A stretch of DNA of 64,000 nucleotides from Acidimicrobiaceae bacterium (GCA_003162475.1 PMOI01000010.1:62001-126000); one strand, 5' to 3'. Counted from the stretch's first letter, positions 16,507 through 24,479 are shown. Made by a program: numbers and translations. Notes: generated by a model from the sequence alone, not told the origin.

Positions 16507-17316
16507 GTGACTAAGCGAATCTCACTGGTCGTTACGTACGACACCGACAGCCAGACGTCAATAGTTGACGTCGACGCGTCGACGGCTCGTTTTCCCGAGG
16601 GGCTCTGTTGGGACGATGAACTGGATCGTTGGGTGGATGATCCGGGACTAGTGGATGAGGCCACGAGGCGACTTGTTGCTCAGTTGCGAACAGACGAGCG
16701 CTCGACCTCGCCCGGTTCTCGGGCGCCGGTGCCCGTGGAAACGAAGTTCATAGAACTGGCGCTGAACATCATCGACCCGGACGGCGCCTGGGACCCCGAG
16801 GAAACCCTCGAGTTCGCTGACGCGGCGAGGGTGTATCTCAGCGAGTATCCAATCACTAGTTGGGAGATAGAGGGCGCCTTCGCGCTCGTCGCCCAGTTCG
16901 TTCACGATTGGGCACTAGGTGAAGCTCGTGGCTATGGCGAAAGTGCCGGTGGGCCAGCGTTGACGACGAGCGCTCCGACCTTCCTACGTCAGTCGAAATC
17001 TTCGCCAACCTTAACCAGCGACGTTGATGACATTGATTTCGCCGAACGCATGTCACTCGAAACAGAGGATCCACTCTCTGGCGCAACACTGAGAATGTTC
17101 TTTGGTGACTTCGAAGGCGTGCCGACACTCGCGCTCTTCGTCGGCGAGGACGAGGAGCCAGTACTGATAGATCACTCTGCACTGCAAATTGCGATTGACC
17201 TTGCATCGGACACTCGAAACGGAAGAGACGAGCCATCGCTCTCGTTTCGGGCGAACGCAGATCGGGAGCTCGAAGTTATCCATCTAGATATCGACGTTGA
17301 ACCTACATTCGAGTGA
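16507..17316 (+). CDS. Unknown acidic protein of the conjugation operon
   Basis: A 269-residue, strongly acidic, soluble protein with no membrane segment. GTG at 16507 follows a G-rich binding site (AGGGGGGAAC) 8 bases after the previous stop. The N-terminal 60 residues look like a small beta domain; the rest alternates helices and acidic loops. I recognise no family. Its place at the 3' end of the operon, behind the ArdC-like gene, suggests an accessory function of the mobile element, such as anti-defence or DNA mimicry (inference from acidity only). Confidence 0.65.
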   Translation: MTKRISLVVTYDTDSQTSIVDVDASTARFPEGLCWDDELDRWVDDPGLVDEATRRLVAQLRTDERSTSPGSRAPVPVETKFIELALNIIDPDGAWDPEETLEFADAARVYLSEYPITSWEIEGAFALVAQFVHDWALGEARGYGESAGGPALTTSAPTFLRQSKSSPTLTSDVDDIDFAERMSLETEDPLSGATLRMFFGDFEGVPTLALFVGEDEEPVLIDHSALQIAIDLASDTRNGRDEPSLSFRANADRELEVIHLDIDVEPTFE

Positions 17317-17344
17317 AAGCCATAAACGCTTGTGAGCGAGAGGA

Positions 17345-17581
17345 ATGAAAATGAACTCAAACAGGGTCGTTGAATATGAGGCAATGCCTGACAAAGTTGC
17401 AGTGCCTATGAAGTTGCTCTTGACGATCTCAGAGGCAACCCACGTGCTCGCCATCAGTCGCTCCAAGCTTTACGAGCTTCTAAATTCGGGACACCTGCAA
17501 TCGGTGCATATTGGTCGCTCGCGGCGAATTCGGATGAAGGACATTGAAGACTTCGTCAACAACGGTGGTGATGAGTATTGA
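17345..17581 (+). CDS. AlpA/excisionase-type helix-turn-helix protein
   Basis: A 78-residue protein whose core (about 22-75) is a MerR-like excisionase fold: LLTISEATHVLAISRSKLYE, then GHLQSVHIGRSRRIR and the final helix DIEDFVNNG. Such proteins act as recombination directionality factors or local activators next to integrase genes. Here no integrase follows; instead an attachment-type repeat starts about 130 bases downstream. ATGs at 17345 and 17351 are both possible. Confidence 0.85.
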   Translation: MKMNSNRVVEYEAMPDKVAVPMKLLLTISEATHVLAISRSKLYELLNSGHLQSVHIGRSRRIRMKDIEDFVNNGGDEY

Positions 17582-17712
17582 ATAGAAGGCGCACTAAACG
17601 CTTCGGAACGATTGTGGGCACATCTCCCCCAGGGGGAGCGAAGGTGCATGGACTTCAACCAGTACTTGTCTATAACTCAGTTCCCCAATGAGTCATAGTT
17701 GTACCGTTGCTA

Positions 17713-17845
17713 GTCAGTAACGCCGTCAGCAACGCCGAAGAATATGAGCAATCAACGAAAGATTTCGGTGGACACAAAAATTGTTACGATCTAACGAAAT
17801 TTGGACGACAGAAAGCGATGGCGGACTCGAAATATGGGCATCCAA
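17713..17845 (+). repeat. Attachment-type direct repeat A
   Basis: About 130 bases beginning CGCCGTCAGCAACGCCG align in the same orientation with 23930-24048: both share CGTCAGCAAC, GGTGGACA.AA, ACGA.ATTTGGACG and TGGGCAT blocks in the same order. Copy B runs directly into a tRNA 3' end, so this type of sequence is probably the flank of an integration site. No gene is supported between 17582 and 17952. Confidence 0.6.
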
Positions 17846-17952
17846 TTTTCGAGACAGGACATGTACCCGCCTACATTCCCACAGCGATAGATCGTGATGA
17901 ATGAGCGACCGGCAGCCTAAGGAACCTCCGATATGGACACAATGTCCTAGAG

Positions 17953-18900
17953 CTAAATGAGAGAAGCTTGGGAGTGAACGATAGAGATCAGGTCTTCGAA
18001 ATTGGGTATTTCCCCCCAAATCAAAGGTCTCATGGCTAGGTAGCCACTCTTGAGCGCATCTTGGATTGAGGGATCGGAACTGAAAGCTGGGCTGCTTGCG
18101 AAACCACCTACTGGTCGAGGAGTGAAGCCCCATCCGGCAGTCTCGCTTCGTGAATCAACATCGATCATCAGTTCGGCAACGACGCCACTCTGCAACGCAT
18201 CCAGGGTTGGAACATGGCGAAGGAGTTGGGCGACGTCGTAAAGATGTCGTGCACCTGCAGTTAGCGCGGTGTAATCCCTTTCACACGCTCGGTGATGAAG
18301 AAAAGCGAGCTTCTCGGCGAGTGTTCGCTGGGGCGCGAGTACAGGTACAGGGAAACTGTCGAGGTCCAGATAGTCAAGACGGGATCCCGGGGTTACGAAC
18401 TCTGCATTGGCTGCCATAATTGATTCGATGGTTCGATCGAGGCAGGGTGACGGACCACCCCGTGTTCCAATCTCAAGAAGGACTCCTGGCTTCAGAAATG
18501 GAACTTCCGACGATTGATCGTATTCGAAGCGAGCGTTCAGGAAGCCTCTTCCCTCGTGCTCCCTCGTTGATGTCAGGCCCGTCATGTTTGTAACCAGAGC
18601 TCCTAGTGATCGAAGTAGCCGTTTCTGCGCGTTACCTGTCAAGGAAGTTGAGACGATGAGGTCAATATCCTCCGAAAAGCGTTCGATGATGTTGTATGCC
18701 TTTGACAGGCTCGTGCCGCCCTTGAAAACAACAAGGTCTGCCCCTGATAAAGGGACGACAACGGCGCGGAGTACTTCGGTAACCCAATAGTCCTTTTCAA
18801 TGAGAGCCGGAATGAGCCCAGTAATTTGCGCGGTCTCGTCGCGAAGAGCTCCGAAGGCATTTGCGTCAACTCGAAGCAATGGACGTGTTGGAGTTGACAT
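17953..18900 (-). CDS. abiEii: AbiEii-type nucleotidyltransferase toxin
   Basis: A 315-residue protein with the AbiEii/COG2253 nucleotidyltransferase motifs: FKGGTSLSKAY (59-69), RFSEDIDL (74-81, catalytic Asp pair), then TLAEKLAFLHHR with Lys197 and LYDVAQLL with Asp222. AbiEii toxins are known as GTP-binding nucleotidyltransferases that stop growth, and act in abortive phage infection and in element stabilisation. All motif positions look intact. ATG at 18900 lies 3 bases after the antitoxin stop, so the two genes form one operon, antitoxin first. Confidence 0.9.
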   Translation of the reverse strand: MSTPTRPLLRVDANAFGALRDETAQITGLIPALIEKDYWVTEVLRAVVVPLSGADLVVFKGGTSLSKAYNIIERFSEDIDLIVSTSLTGNAQKRLLRSLGALVTNMTGLTSTREHEGRGFLNARFEYDQSSEVPFLKPGVLLEIGTRGGPSPCLDRTIESIMAANAEFVTPGSRLDYLDLDSFPVPVLAPQRTLAEKLAFLHHRACERDYTALTAGARHLYDVAQLLRHVPTLDALQSGVVAELMIDVDSRSETAGWGFTPRPVGGFASSPAFSSDPSIQDALKSGYLAMRPLIWGEIPNFEDLISIVHSQASLI

Positions 18901-18903
18901 GAT

Positions 18904-19512
18904 CTACATTGAAGCTGTGGCGAATATTTTGTCGAGGTTCGCCCGCGCGCCCGCGTGATGCTCTTTTCTGGCAACACGAATGAGGCAGTCTGGGTCCGCG
19001 TCGCCACTGTTGACGAAGTCAATGAAGTGACGTCGGACATCGTCTAAGGACGTTCCGACATCAGTATGAAGGGGGAAGTCCCGTAAAACTTCAAGTGTGG
19101 CGACTTCGACAGGATTGAGGTCGCGTCGATCCAGATTGGCACGAGTGACGAAATGGATATCTTTAAAGCCTTTTGGCGGGCGACCGAGGGTCGCAATTGT
19201 TACTACTGCAGGCACTTGCGTGGTTAGGCCAAGCATCTGACTTGCTGACCAACCAGACGGACCTGCTCCGGGACCCGCGATGCTTAGCGCGGCAGCCACG
19301 GAATCGGGGCGACCGAAACCGAATCGGCTAGACGTTGGTTTCACCCAGTAAAGACCATTCCTCACCCGAGTGATGGGCCCGCTTGGATCCGTGGCCATGC
19401 GAGACAGGGCAGTGTTAACGGAACCCAGGGATCCAGGGACGTCGCTACTTTGGAAGAGAGATCGAGGGGGGCGTGAAGAAACCCAGTCGCGAACGCCGTG
19501 TCGAGAAGCCAT
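18904..19512 (-). CDS. abiEi: AbiEi-type antitoxin/repressor
   Basis: About 202 residues: an N-terminal winged-helix part (ASRHGVRDWVSSRPP, then the recognition area SVNTALSRMATDPSGPITRVRNGLYW) and a C-terminal domain of AbiEi type (VEVATLEVLRDFP). The order antitoxin-toxin and the size fit AbiE modules. The ATG at 19512 has GAAAGG at good spacing; a second ATG at 19521 abuts the palindrome. Family members repress their own operon by binding inverted repeats at the promoter, and such a repeat is present at 19519-19563. Confidence 0.85.
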   Translation of the reverse strand: MASRHGVRDWVSSRPPRSLFQSSDVPGSLGSVNTALSRMATDPSGPITRVRNGLYWVKPTSSRFGFGRPDSVAAALSIAGPGAGPSGWSASQMLGLTTQVPAVVTIATLGRPPKGFKDIHFVTRANLDRRDLNPVEVATLEVLRDFPLHTDVGTSLDDVRRHFIDFVNSGDADPDCLIRVARKEHHAGARANLDKIFATASM

Positions 19513-19518
19513 CTGATT

Positions 19519-19563
19519 CATCCTTTCGTAAGAAAAGTATAGCACTTTTCTTACGAAAGGATG
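19519..19563 (-). promoter_or_regulatory. AbiE operator: 20-base perfect inverted repeat with -10 in the spacer
   Basis: Arms 19519-19538 and 19544-19563 are perfect reverse complements over 20 bases (CATCCTTTCGTAAGAAAAGT) with a 5-base spacer. On the minus strand a TATACT -10 box overlaps arm and spacer (19536-19541), just before the antitoxin start. Bound AbiEi would block RNA polymerase directly. Confidence 0.8.
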
Positions 19564-19614
19564 TCATCTCATCTGGAGGGCTTTCGCCGACGAATGCGCT
19601 GACAAAAGGGTAGG

Positions 19615-20244
19615 TCATAGGTCTACCTGTTCTCGCATCCATGCCCTAATCCAGACGAGGCGTCCTTCCACCGCCCCCCACAAGCCCACCCAAATGCTGT
19701 TTTCTGTCCACGATGGGGCTCGCTTAGTCGGATCAGGGGCCATTCTGTAGCGTGCGGCCATGTCGTTGCCAAGTAAATCGCCGATCTTCTTCTCCGATTC
19801 AGTTACCCAGGAAAACAGCGTTTCTGCCGTTGTTTGGGCTTGGGTGTCATATTTATGTTGAGTAACAGTGGCTGCAACGCTGGGGATGGGAATGAGGAGA
19901 TTACTGAGAATTGTGAGTTTCTCCCAGTCTTGAAGAAGGGTGAGCCCATGAAGATAAATGCCCTCTATCAGGTCACATATCTCCATATCCCTCTTCCGAG
20001 GGTGGTGCGGAGGCCATCTCATTGCCACGGCGAAAGCCATGTACACGGCAGCACCGCCAAAGACAAAAAAGGCTAGCGAAAGCCAGTCAAATACCTTCAT
20101 GAGCCAACCAGTTTCGTGGAATGACCGTAAAAAGATCGACCCAGCGAGGAAATACCCAGCGGAGACACTCCACGCAAGGCCCCAATGCCCCCGGTCAGCT
20201 TTGTGACTCGCGCGTTCTCGAAATTTCGCCCAGAGTTTCCCCAT
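19615..20244 (-). CDS. Two-TM membrane protein, unknown, in cargo island
   Basis: A 209-residue protein with a basic N-terminus, hydrophobic segments at about 24-41 and 52-75, then a soluble helical region (about 85-209) with several Trp. No known family. Reading direction is that of the AbiE operon, ending about 50 bases before the AbiE operator, so it could be co-regulated or independent. Its position between a toxin-antitoxin pair and a transposase is typical for defence-island cargo, but no effector motif is visible. Confidence 0.65.
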   Translation of the reverse strand: MGKLWAKFRERASHKADRGHWGLAWSVSAGYFLAGSIFLRSFHETGWLMKVFDWLSLAFFVFGGAAVYMAFAVAMRWPPHHPRKRDMEICDLIEGIYLHGLTLLQDWEKLTILSNLLIPIPSVAATVTQHKYDTQAQTTAETLFSWVTESEKKIGDLLGNDMAARYRMAPDPTKRAPSWTENSIWVGLWGAVEGRLVWIRAWMREQVDL

Positions 20245-20306
20245 TTCTGACAGCCTAAATCAGTCCTGGTCAGGGTTCTGGTGATGCCCCCAGCGAAAAT
20301 GTAGTT

Positions 20307-21275
20307 ATGAGCAACCGAACCACCATCGCAAGCCTTAGCCAAGAAGTCACCACGGAGGCCGAGGCGTACGCCTACTTTGAGCGCCTCCGTTGGAACGGGA
20401 ACCCCATCTGCGCCCACTGCGACAGTCTGAACGTCTACTTCATCGAGCCTTCTAACGGCGTGAGTCGTGCCACGCGCACGGGTCACATGAGCCAGCGCCG
20501 TGTGTGGCGCTGCCGTGGCTGCAAGCGTCAGTTCAGCGTCATCACCAACACCGCCATGCACGGCACGAAGATTCCTGTTCGCGTGTGGCTCATGGTGATC
20601 TTTGAACTTTGCTCGTCCAAGAACGGCGTTGCCGCGCGTGAGGTTGAGCGCAAATACGGTGTCGCTGGTCGTAGCGCGTGGTTCATGTTGCACCGTATTC
20701 GTGAGGCAATGAGCCACGACGACGCGAGTCTTTTTGTCGGCAACGTAGTTGCTGATGAGGTTTACATTGGTGGCGACCCTGCCAACCGTCACGCCAGCGA
20801 GCGTCACGACGTGCGACGCGGAGCAGGAACGGACAAGACGCCCGTAGTTACTCTCATTGACGCGGAGACTGGTGAGGCACGTTCCACTGTCGTTTCGTGG
20901 GTTGACTCCGTTTCGCTTCGTGACGTTATCCGCGAGAACGTGGACATGGCTACCGCAACGCTTCACACGGACTCTCACCGTGGCTACATTCCCGTTGGTC
21001 GCAAGATGGCTGGTCACTACTCGGTCAATCACTTCGCCGGTATCTACGCGACTGACAAGACGAACGGAACCAACAAGTGCGAGAACTACTTCGCGCAGTT
21101 GAAGCGTGGACTCAAAGGTACGCACATTCACGTTGACCCTAGGCACTTGCACCGTTACCTCGGAGAGTTTGACTACCGATTCTCTACGTGCGACATGACC
21201 GACACTGAGCGCTTGGCAGACCTCGCTACGAGGGTTGCCGGACGCCTGACTTACAAAGTCGCTACTGCGGCGTAG
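20307..21275 (+). CDS. IS1595-family (ISXO2-like) transposase
   Basis: A 322-residue transposase: N-terminal zinc ribbon with Cys35, Cys38, Cys69 and Cys72, then the ISXO2-like DDE/N domain with Asp150 in ADEVYIGG, Asp222 in DSHRGY and the NKCENYF motif near 256-262. Length and motif spacing are normal, so the enzyme may be active. I could not find convincing terminal inverted repeats by eye; the element probably reaches from about 20.26 to about 21.4 kb and includes the small minus-strand ORF at 21262-21387. Confidence 0.9.
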   Translation: MSNRTTIASLSQEVTTEAEAYAYFERLRWNGNPICAHCDSLNVYFIEPSNGVSRATRTGHMSQRRVWRCRGCKRQFSVITNTAMHGTKIPVRVWLMVIFELCSSKNGVAAREVERKYGVAGRSAWFMLHRIREAMSHDDASLFVGNVVADEVYIGGDPANRHASERHDVRRGAGTDKTPVVTLIDAETGEARSTVVSWVDSVSLRDVIRENVDMATATLHTDSHRGYIPVGRKMAGHYSVNHFAGIYATDKTNGTNKCENYFAQLKRGLKGTHIHVDPRHLHRYLGEFDYRFSTCDMTDTERLADLATRVAGRLTYKVATAA

Positions 21276-21387
21276 AGTCCTCGGACTCTTCTTCGTCGTC
21301 TTCAACCAAAGCGCGCGCCACGTCTTCGGGGTCTTCACCGTAGAGGGTGAAAACCTCGTCCAAATCAGGCTTTTGCTTGCGCTCCAT
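21262..21387 (-). CDS. 41-residue acidic ORF convergent with the transposase
   Basis: Starts MERKQKPDLDEVFTLYGEDP and continues acidic (VEDDEEESEDS) to a stop inside the last 14 bases of the transposase gene. The sequence is not a simple shadow of a gene on the other strand because nearly all of it lies outside the transposase frame. It may be an IS passenger or regulator. No family is assigned. Confidence 0.5.
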   Translation of the reverse strand: MERKQKPDLDEVFTLYGEDPEDVARALVEDDEEESEDSTPQ

Positions 21388-21463
21388 GACATCATTCTAC
21401 GCCCGAGCGCGGAAATAATAATCGATGTAACGTCCGACCTGACAGCGAACTTGGGGAGGAATC

Positions 21464-21610
21464 ATGGAGTATTACTGGACCACGACGTCGGAGGACCATC
21501 CGGTGTATCACTGGAATCCGAGTTGCGAAGAAGGACGCAAAATCGAAGCGGCGAATATTGAGGGAGGAACGGGAATTCCTGTGGGTAGGGCTGCTTGCAA
21601 GGAGTGCTAA
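21464..21610 (+). CDS. 48-residue Cys-containing small protein
   Basis: ATG at 21464 follows GGGGAGGA. The product starts MEYYWTTTSEDHPVYHWNPS and carries C..GRKIE..N...GTGIPVGR..CK.C. The pattern H.NP.C..G..I...N...GTG...C..C recurs in small phage and actinobacterial proteins of unknown function and suggests a metal-binding knuckle. It sits alone right after the IS element. Confidence 0.65.
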   Translation: MEYYWTTTSEDHPVYHWNPSCEEGRKIEAANIEGGTGIPVGRAACKEC

Positions 21611-21685
21611 GTCCCTCGCCTTTCGCCACTCCGCTTGGGCCGTATCCCACTCGTGCCAGCGGCCATCAGTGCCAATAAAACTGGC

Positions 21686-22009
21686 CTACCACTGACGCAT
21701 TAACTCGCGCGGTTCGCCCTTGAAGTAGAAATAGCGGGGCACCACGCGGCCCTCTAGGGGCACCTTGACGCCGAAGCCCTTTGGAATCGGCACGAGGGAC
21801 CAATTCACGTCCGTAAGGCCCTTGTCCCACGCACGTCTAACGAAACACTGGGGGCAACGGATTCCGCCTGTTGAAACGCCAGGCTCGCATTCCATGACTG
21901 AATCCCAAATCTCAAAGGGCGCAGACCAGCGAATATTCGGGCCCCCGCGGTCCTCACAAGGACCGTCACCGAGCCAACTATCTGACATTTCCGCCGCGAT
22001 CTGGGGCAT
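21686..22009 (-). CDS. Small CPxC-containing hypothetical protein
   Basis: A 107-residue soluble protein with a CPQC motif (about residues 52-55), an upstream Cys pair (18, 41) and a basic C-terminus ending LMRQW. A metal-binding knuckle is likely. Two in-frame ATGs (22009 and 21988) are possible starts. It is divergent from the four-gene operon starting at 22125 and may share its control region (22010-22124), which is AT-rich. Family unknown. Confidence 0.55.
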   Translation of the reverse strand: MPQIAAEMSDSWLGDGPCEDRGGPNIRWSAPFEIWDSVMECEPGVSTGGIRCPQCFVRRAWDKGLTDVNWSLVPIPKGFGVKVPLEGRVVPRYFYFKGEPRELMRQW

Positions 22010-22124
22010 TATTTGGTGCGATCCCTTTTGTCATCGCACACAGCGCCAATAACTCTGTACGAACGTACGTTCGTACTACGATAAACGCGAGGAATTAAAC
22101 CTCACGGAGGAAAGGAATATCGAC

Positions 22125-22256
22125 ATGCCCACAAGTAAAAAAGATGCTTCGAAGGCTTCGGAGCAATTGCGTAATTCAAAGAGTACGGCGGCCCAAAAAA
22201 GTGTTGCGGGCAGCGATCTGGCCCAGGCAAAAAAGAAGCCGAAGAAGAAGGGGTAG
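22125..22256 (+). CDS. 43-residue basic small protein (first gene of HNH operon)
   Basis: ATG at 22125 follows GGAGGAAAGGA. The product begins MPTSKKDASKASEQLRNSKS and contains KSVAGSDLAQ before a Lys-rich end. This S.K.AS.AS..L...S....KSVAGS.L.Q layout occurs in short uncharacterised bacterial proteins. The TAG stop shares its last base with the next GTG (TAGTG). Confidence 0.65.
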   Translation: MPTSKKDASKASEQLRNSKSTAAQKSVAGSDLAQAKKKPKKKG

Positions 22257-22342
22257 TGAACGCTTCTGGACGTCATTTCAACCGGCCAGACGATTTCGAC
22301 CCTCCCGATCTCAGCCAGAAAAGGCTGCACAACTTTCAGTGA
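22256..22342 (+). CDS. 28-residue coupled ORF in the HNH operon
   Basis: GTG at 22256 overlaps the previous TAG by one base; its TGA (22340-22342) overlaps the GTG start of the HNH-like gene at 22339 by 3 bases. The peptide begins MNASGRHFNRPDDFDPPDLS. Double coupling is the only evidence, so it may be a true micro-protein or merely a translated spacer. Confidence 0.45.
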   Translation: MNASGRHFNRPDDFDPPDLSQKRLHNFQ

Positions 22343-23100
22343 CGTTGCACAACCACCTTGATGAGCGAGTGAACGTGTGTTTGTTTTGTCAGAACCCAGA
22401 TGCCAAGGTCACGGCAGAGCACACTTTGTCAAAGCCGATTGGAGACTTGCTGAACACGACGAACGTACGGTTTTTTCATTGGACGGTTGATACGAATGGT
22501 GTCCAAAGACGCGAACCGTATAAAGGTGATCGAGTGTCCTACAAGCGCCGCGCGTACTGTGCGGAATGTAATAACGGATGGATGCAGCGAATGGACTTGG
22601 ACATCTTGCCCTTACTCACTCCAATGGTGACAGGAGACTCCATCGTTCTGAATCCGAAGGATCAATTCGATTTGGCCATTTGGGCAACGAAGATTGGTCT
22701 CGTATATGAGTCACTGTATGGCAATGATCGAGTGGTACCCGACGAAATATATAAGTGGTTTTACGACAATCGATTGCCTCGTCCCGATGGTCCAGTTCAG
22801 TTGGTTCGATATGTCGATGCCGAACCTCATATCCATATTCGTAAGCAGTATGGATGGCGGAGTGGTCGCGACTTAGAAATGGTCAGCTTTGAATGCGTTG
22901 TCCTGGCAATAGTAATTGGACAATATGCAGCAATCACGGCATTGCCAGCTCAGCCGCGGCTGGTCTTCAAACTGCCTAAGGATCCGAGTCGGCTTGACAT
23001 CTGGCCATTCAACACTGAACAATTGAACTGGCCACCGCTTGGCCACTATGTGGCGGACTCGCTTCCCGATCTCGTCGAAGTAGATGTAAGGCCGTCGTGA
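22339..23100 (+). CDS. HNH-like zinc protein (candidate nuclease)
   Basis: A 253-residue protein when started at GTG 22339. An N-terminal CLFCQNPDAKVTAEHTLSKP segment (CxxC plus EH) is followed about 45 residues later by YCAECNNGWMQRMD (CxxC-NNGW). This is the layout of the divergent HNH-type domains with the CNNGWM signature often annotated only as hypothetical. The EH histidine would be the catalytic base and the four Cys would hold zinc. The C-terminal 170 residues are mixed alpha/beta without a recognised domain. The frame stays open upstream to 22144 but overlaps two well-started small ORFs. It overlaps the next gene by 4 bases. Confidence 0.7.
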   Translation: MTLHNHLDERVNVCLFCQNPDAKVTAEHTLSKPIGDLLNTTNVRFFHWTVDTNGVQRREPYKGDRVSYKRRAYCAECNNGWMQRMDLDILPLLTPMVTGDSIVLNPKDQFDLAIWATKIGLVYESLYGNDRVVPDEIYKWFYDNRLPRPDGPVQLVRYVDAEPHIHIRKQYGWRSGRDLEMVSFECVVLAIVIGQYAAITALPAQPRLVFKLPKDPSRLDIWPFNTEQLNWPPLGHYVADSLPDLVEVDVRPS

Positions 23101-23783
23101 GTGCTGTCGGTACAGCTTGGGTGGTGGTTGCGGCGGCGTTGGGAGCATCGATTGCGACAACTGCCGGATCATTCATCTTGGAATTACATCGCGAAAGGCA
23201 TCGCGAAAAGATTGCCAAGAATGACGAACTAAGGACAGCGTGCATTCACGTCATGGCGAGTGCTTTTAAAGCGACTCAAAGGGCGGCAGCCATGAAAATG
23301 AACATGATTATTCGTTCTGGATTTTCGGACAGTCTGGAAATCGCGCTTCATCACAGAAAACCAATTGATGTGTTGGAAGTTCATGATTACCTCTATGGAG
23401 AACTGAGCGATGCCTTGGACGCTCAGGCGGTTATCTGGGTCCTAGGTGACTCGGCCCTGATAAAGGGCGCTGGTGATGTGATCCTCGCAATGGGGGAGAT
23501 GATTGATAAGTCCGTCGCATTACCTGCGAATCGGAATTTGAGTATGGCGAGTGGCAGATTAAATCGACTGAGAGTGGCCGTACGACAATTCAAATCGTTG
23601 TCCATGGATGAGACCGATGAAAAAGAGAGATTGAAGTCGGTTAAGAATCTGAGCCGTACTTGCGCGGAGTTCGGTCAAGTAATGCGTAAACATCTTGGAA
23701 TCGATGACATTGAAGCAATATTGGGTGTCTTCCCTGGCCTTCAGAAAAATGAAGAGTCAGGTACGGACTCTAAGGTACAGTAG
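23097..23783 (+). CDS. Single-TM helical protein coupled to the HNH-like gene
   Basis: A 228-residue protein with one N-terminal membrane helix (about 6-28), a charged stretch (HRERHREKIAKND) and a long all-helical cytosolic domain without enzyme motifs. GTG start overlaps the HNH-like gene's TGA. A membrane-anchored helical partner of a nuclease-like protein is a layout seen in several phage-defence systems, so a sensor or effector role is possible. This is inference; no family is recognised. Confidence 0.65.
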   Translation: MSAVGTAWVVVAAALGASIATTAGSFILELHRERHREKIAKNDELRTACIHVMASAFKATQRAAAMKMNMIIRSGFSDSLEIALHHRKPIDVLEVHDYLYGELSDALDAQAVIWVLGDSALIKGAGDVILAMGEMIDKSVALPANRNLSMASGRLNRLRVAVRQFKSLSMDETDEKERLKSVKNLSRTCAEFGQVMRKHLGIDDIEAILGVFPGLQKNEESGTDSKVQ

Positions 23784-23924
23784 GGTCGATTTGATGCTTC
23801 GCGATATGCGTTGCTGGTTGGTCGGTCTTCGTGATCTGGATCAACTAGTGGTTCCCAAGAAGGAATCTCAATGAATGTGAGGCTGCATTTGTGACCCTTT
23901 GCGTGGTTTGCAAGGGCAGACCGT

Positions 23925-24049
23925 CAGCAACGCCGTCAGCAACAACGGTAAATTTGGACACGCAGTGGCGAATATTGGTGGACAAGAAGTGCCAAGATTT
24001 AACGAGATTTGGACGTCGGGAAGCAGTGGCGAGCAGGAAAAATGGGCAT
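23925..24049 (+). repeat. Attachment-type direct repeat B
   Basis: Related to repeat A (17713-17845) in the same orientation. It leads straight into the tRNA 3' end at 24050. A and B bound the 6-kb cargo island. A reading frame on the minus strand here (GRTGLEPVTPCV) is the usual false translation of a tRNA 3' end, not a gene. Confidence 0.6.
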
Positions 24050-24091
24050 GACACGCAAGGGGTCACAGGTTCAAGTCCTGTACGGCCCACC
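24050..24091 (+). other. tRNA 3'-end fragment (attachment-site remnant 1)
   Basis: Contains a full T-arm ACAGG-TTCAAGT-CCTGT and the 3' acceptor strand ACGGCCC. The matching 5' acceptor strand (GGGCCGT) and anticodon arm are absent upstream, so this is not a whole tRNA. The final CCA is CCG here. Tyrosine recombinases often integrate into tRNA 3' ends and leave such copies. Nothing else is seen in 24092-24479. Confidence 0.8.
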
Positions 24092-24479
24092 GAGTTGTAA
24101 GAAGTACAACGTTCATCCAACGATTCCACTCTGGATTAGAGCCGTCCCAACACGCCCCGCGATGAATTCTTCCTGGTTGAATCCTTCATAATGTCCTCGA
24201 CGGTGATCTCACCAAAGGCGTCAACGACATCTCAACATCTATGACATCAAGATAATGGCCGCGGGCACGTTGAAAATACTCTCGTGAATGGTCCGGGGCA
24301 TGGTGACACTTGTGATGGGCGTCTTGTTTGTTCAAGTTGCCTGACGACTTGTTGAAAGTGCGGATGTCTCAAGAGTGGGCGGATCAAAGAGCATTGGTCC
24401 TTGGTCAGGCAGCCGCTGTGCGCCGGGCATAGGCTTCCGCCCGAGGTGCCACCGTTGGCCCCAAGAATGGAGAAAGCCC

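Noticed and set aside
20097..21395. Long minus-strand frame (432 codons) opposite the transposase
   Set aside because: It is the antisense shadow of the IS1595 transposase, whose Cys and DDE motifs are clear on the plus strand; the product is Thr/Val/Arg-rich without domains.
23845..24129. Minus-strand frame containing GRTGLEPVTPCV
   Set aside because: This peptide is the familiar false translation of a tRNA 3' end; the DNA is an attachment-site remnant.
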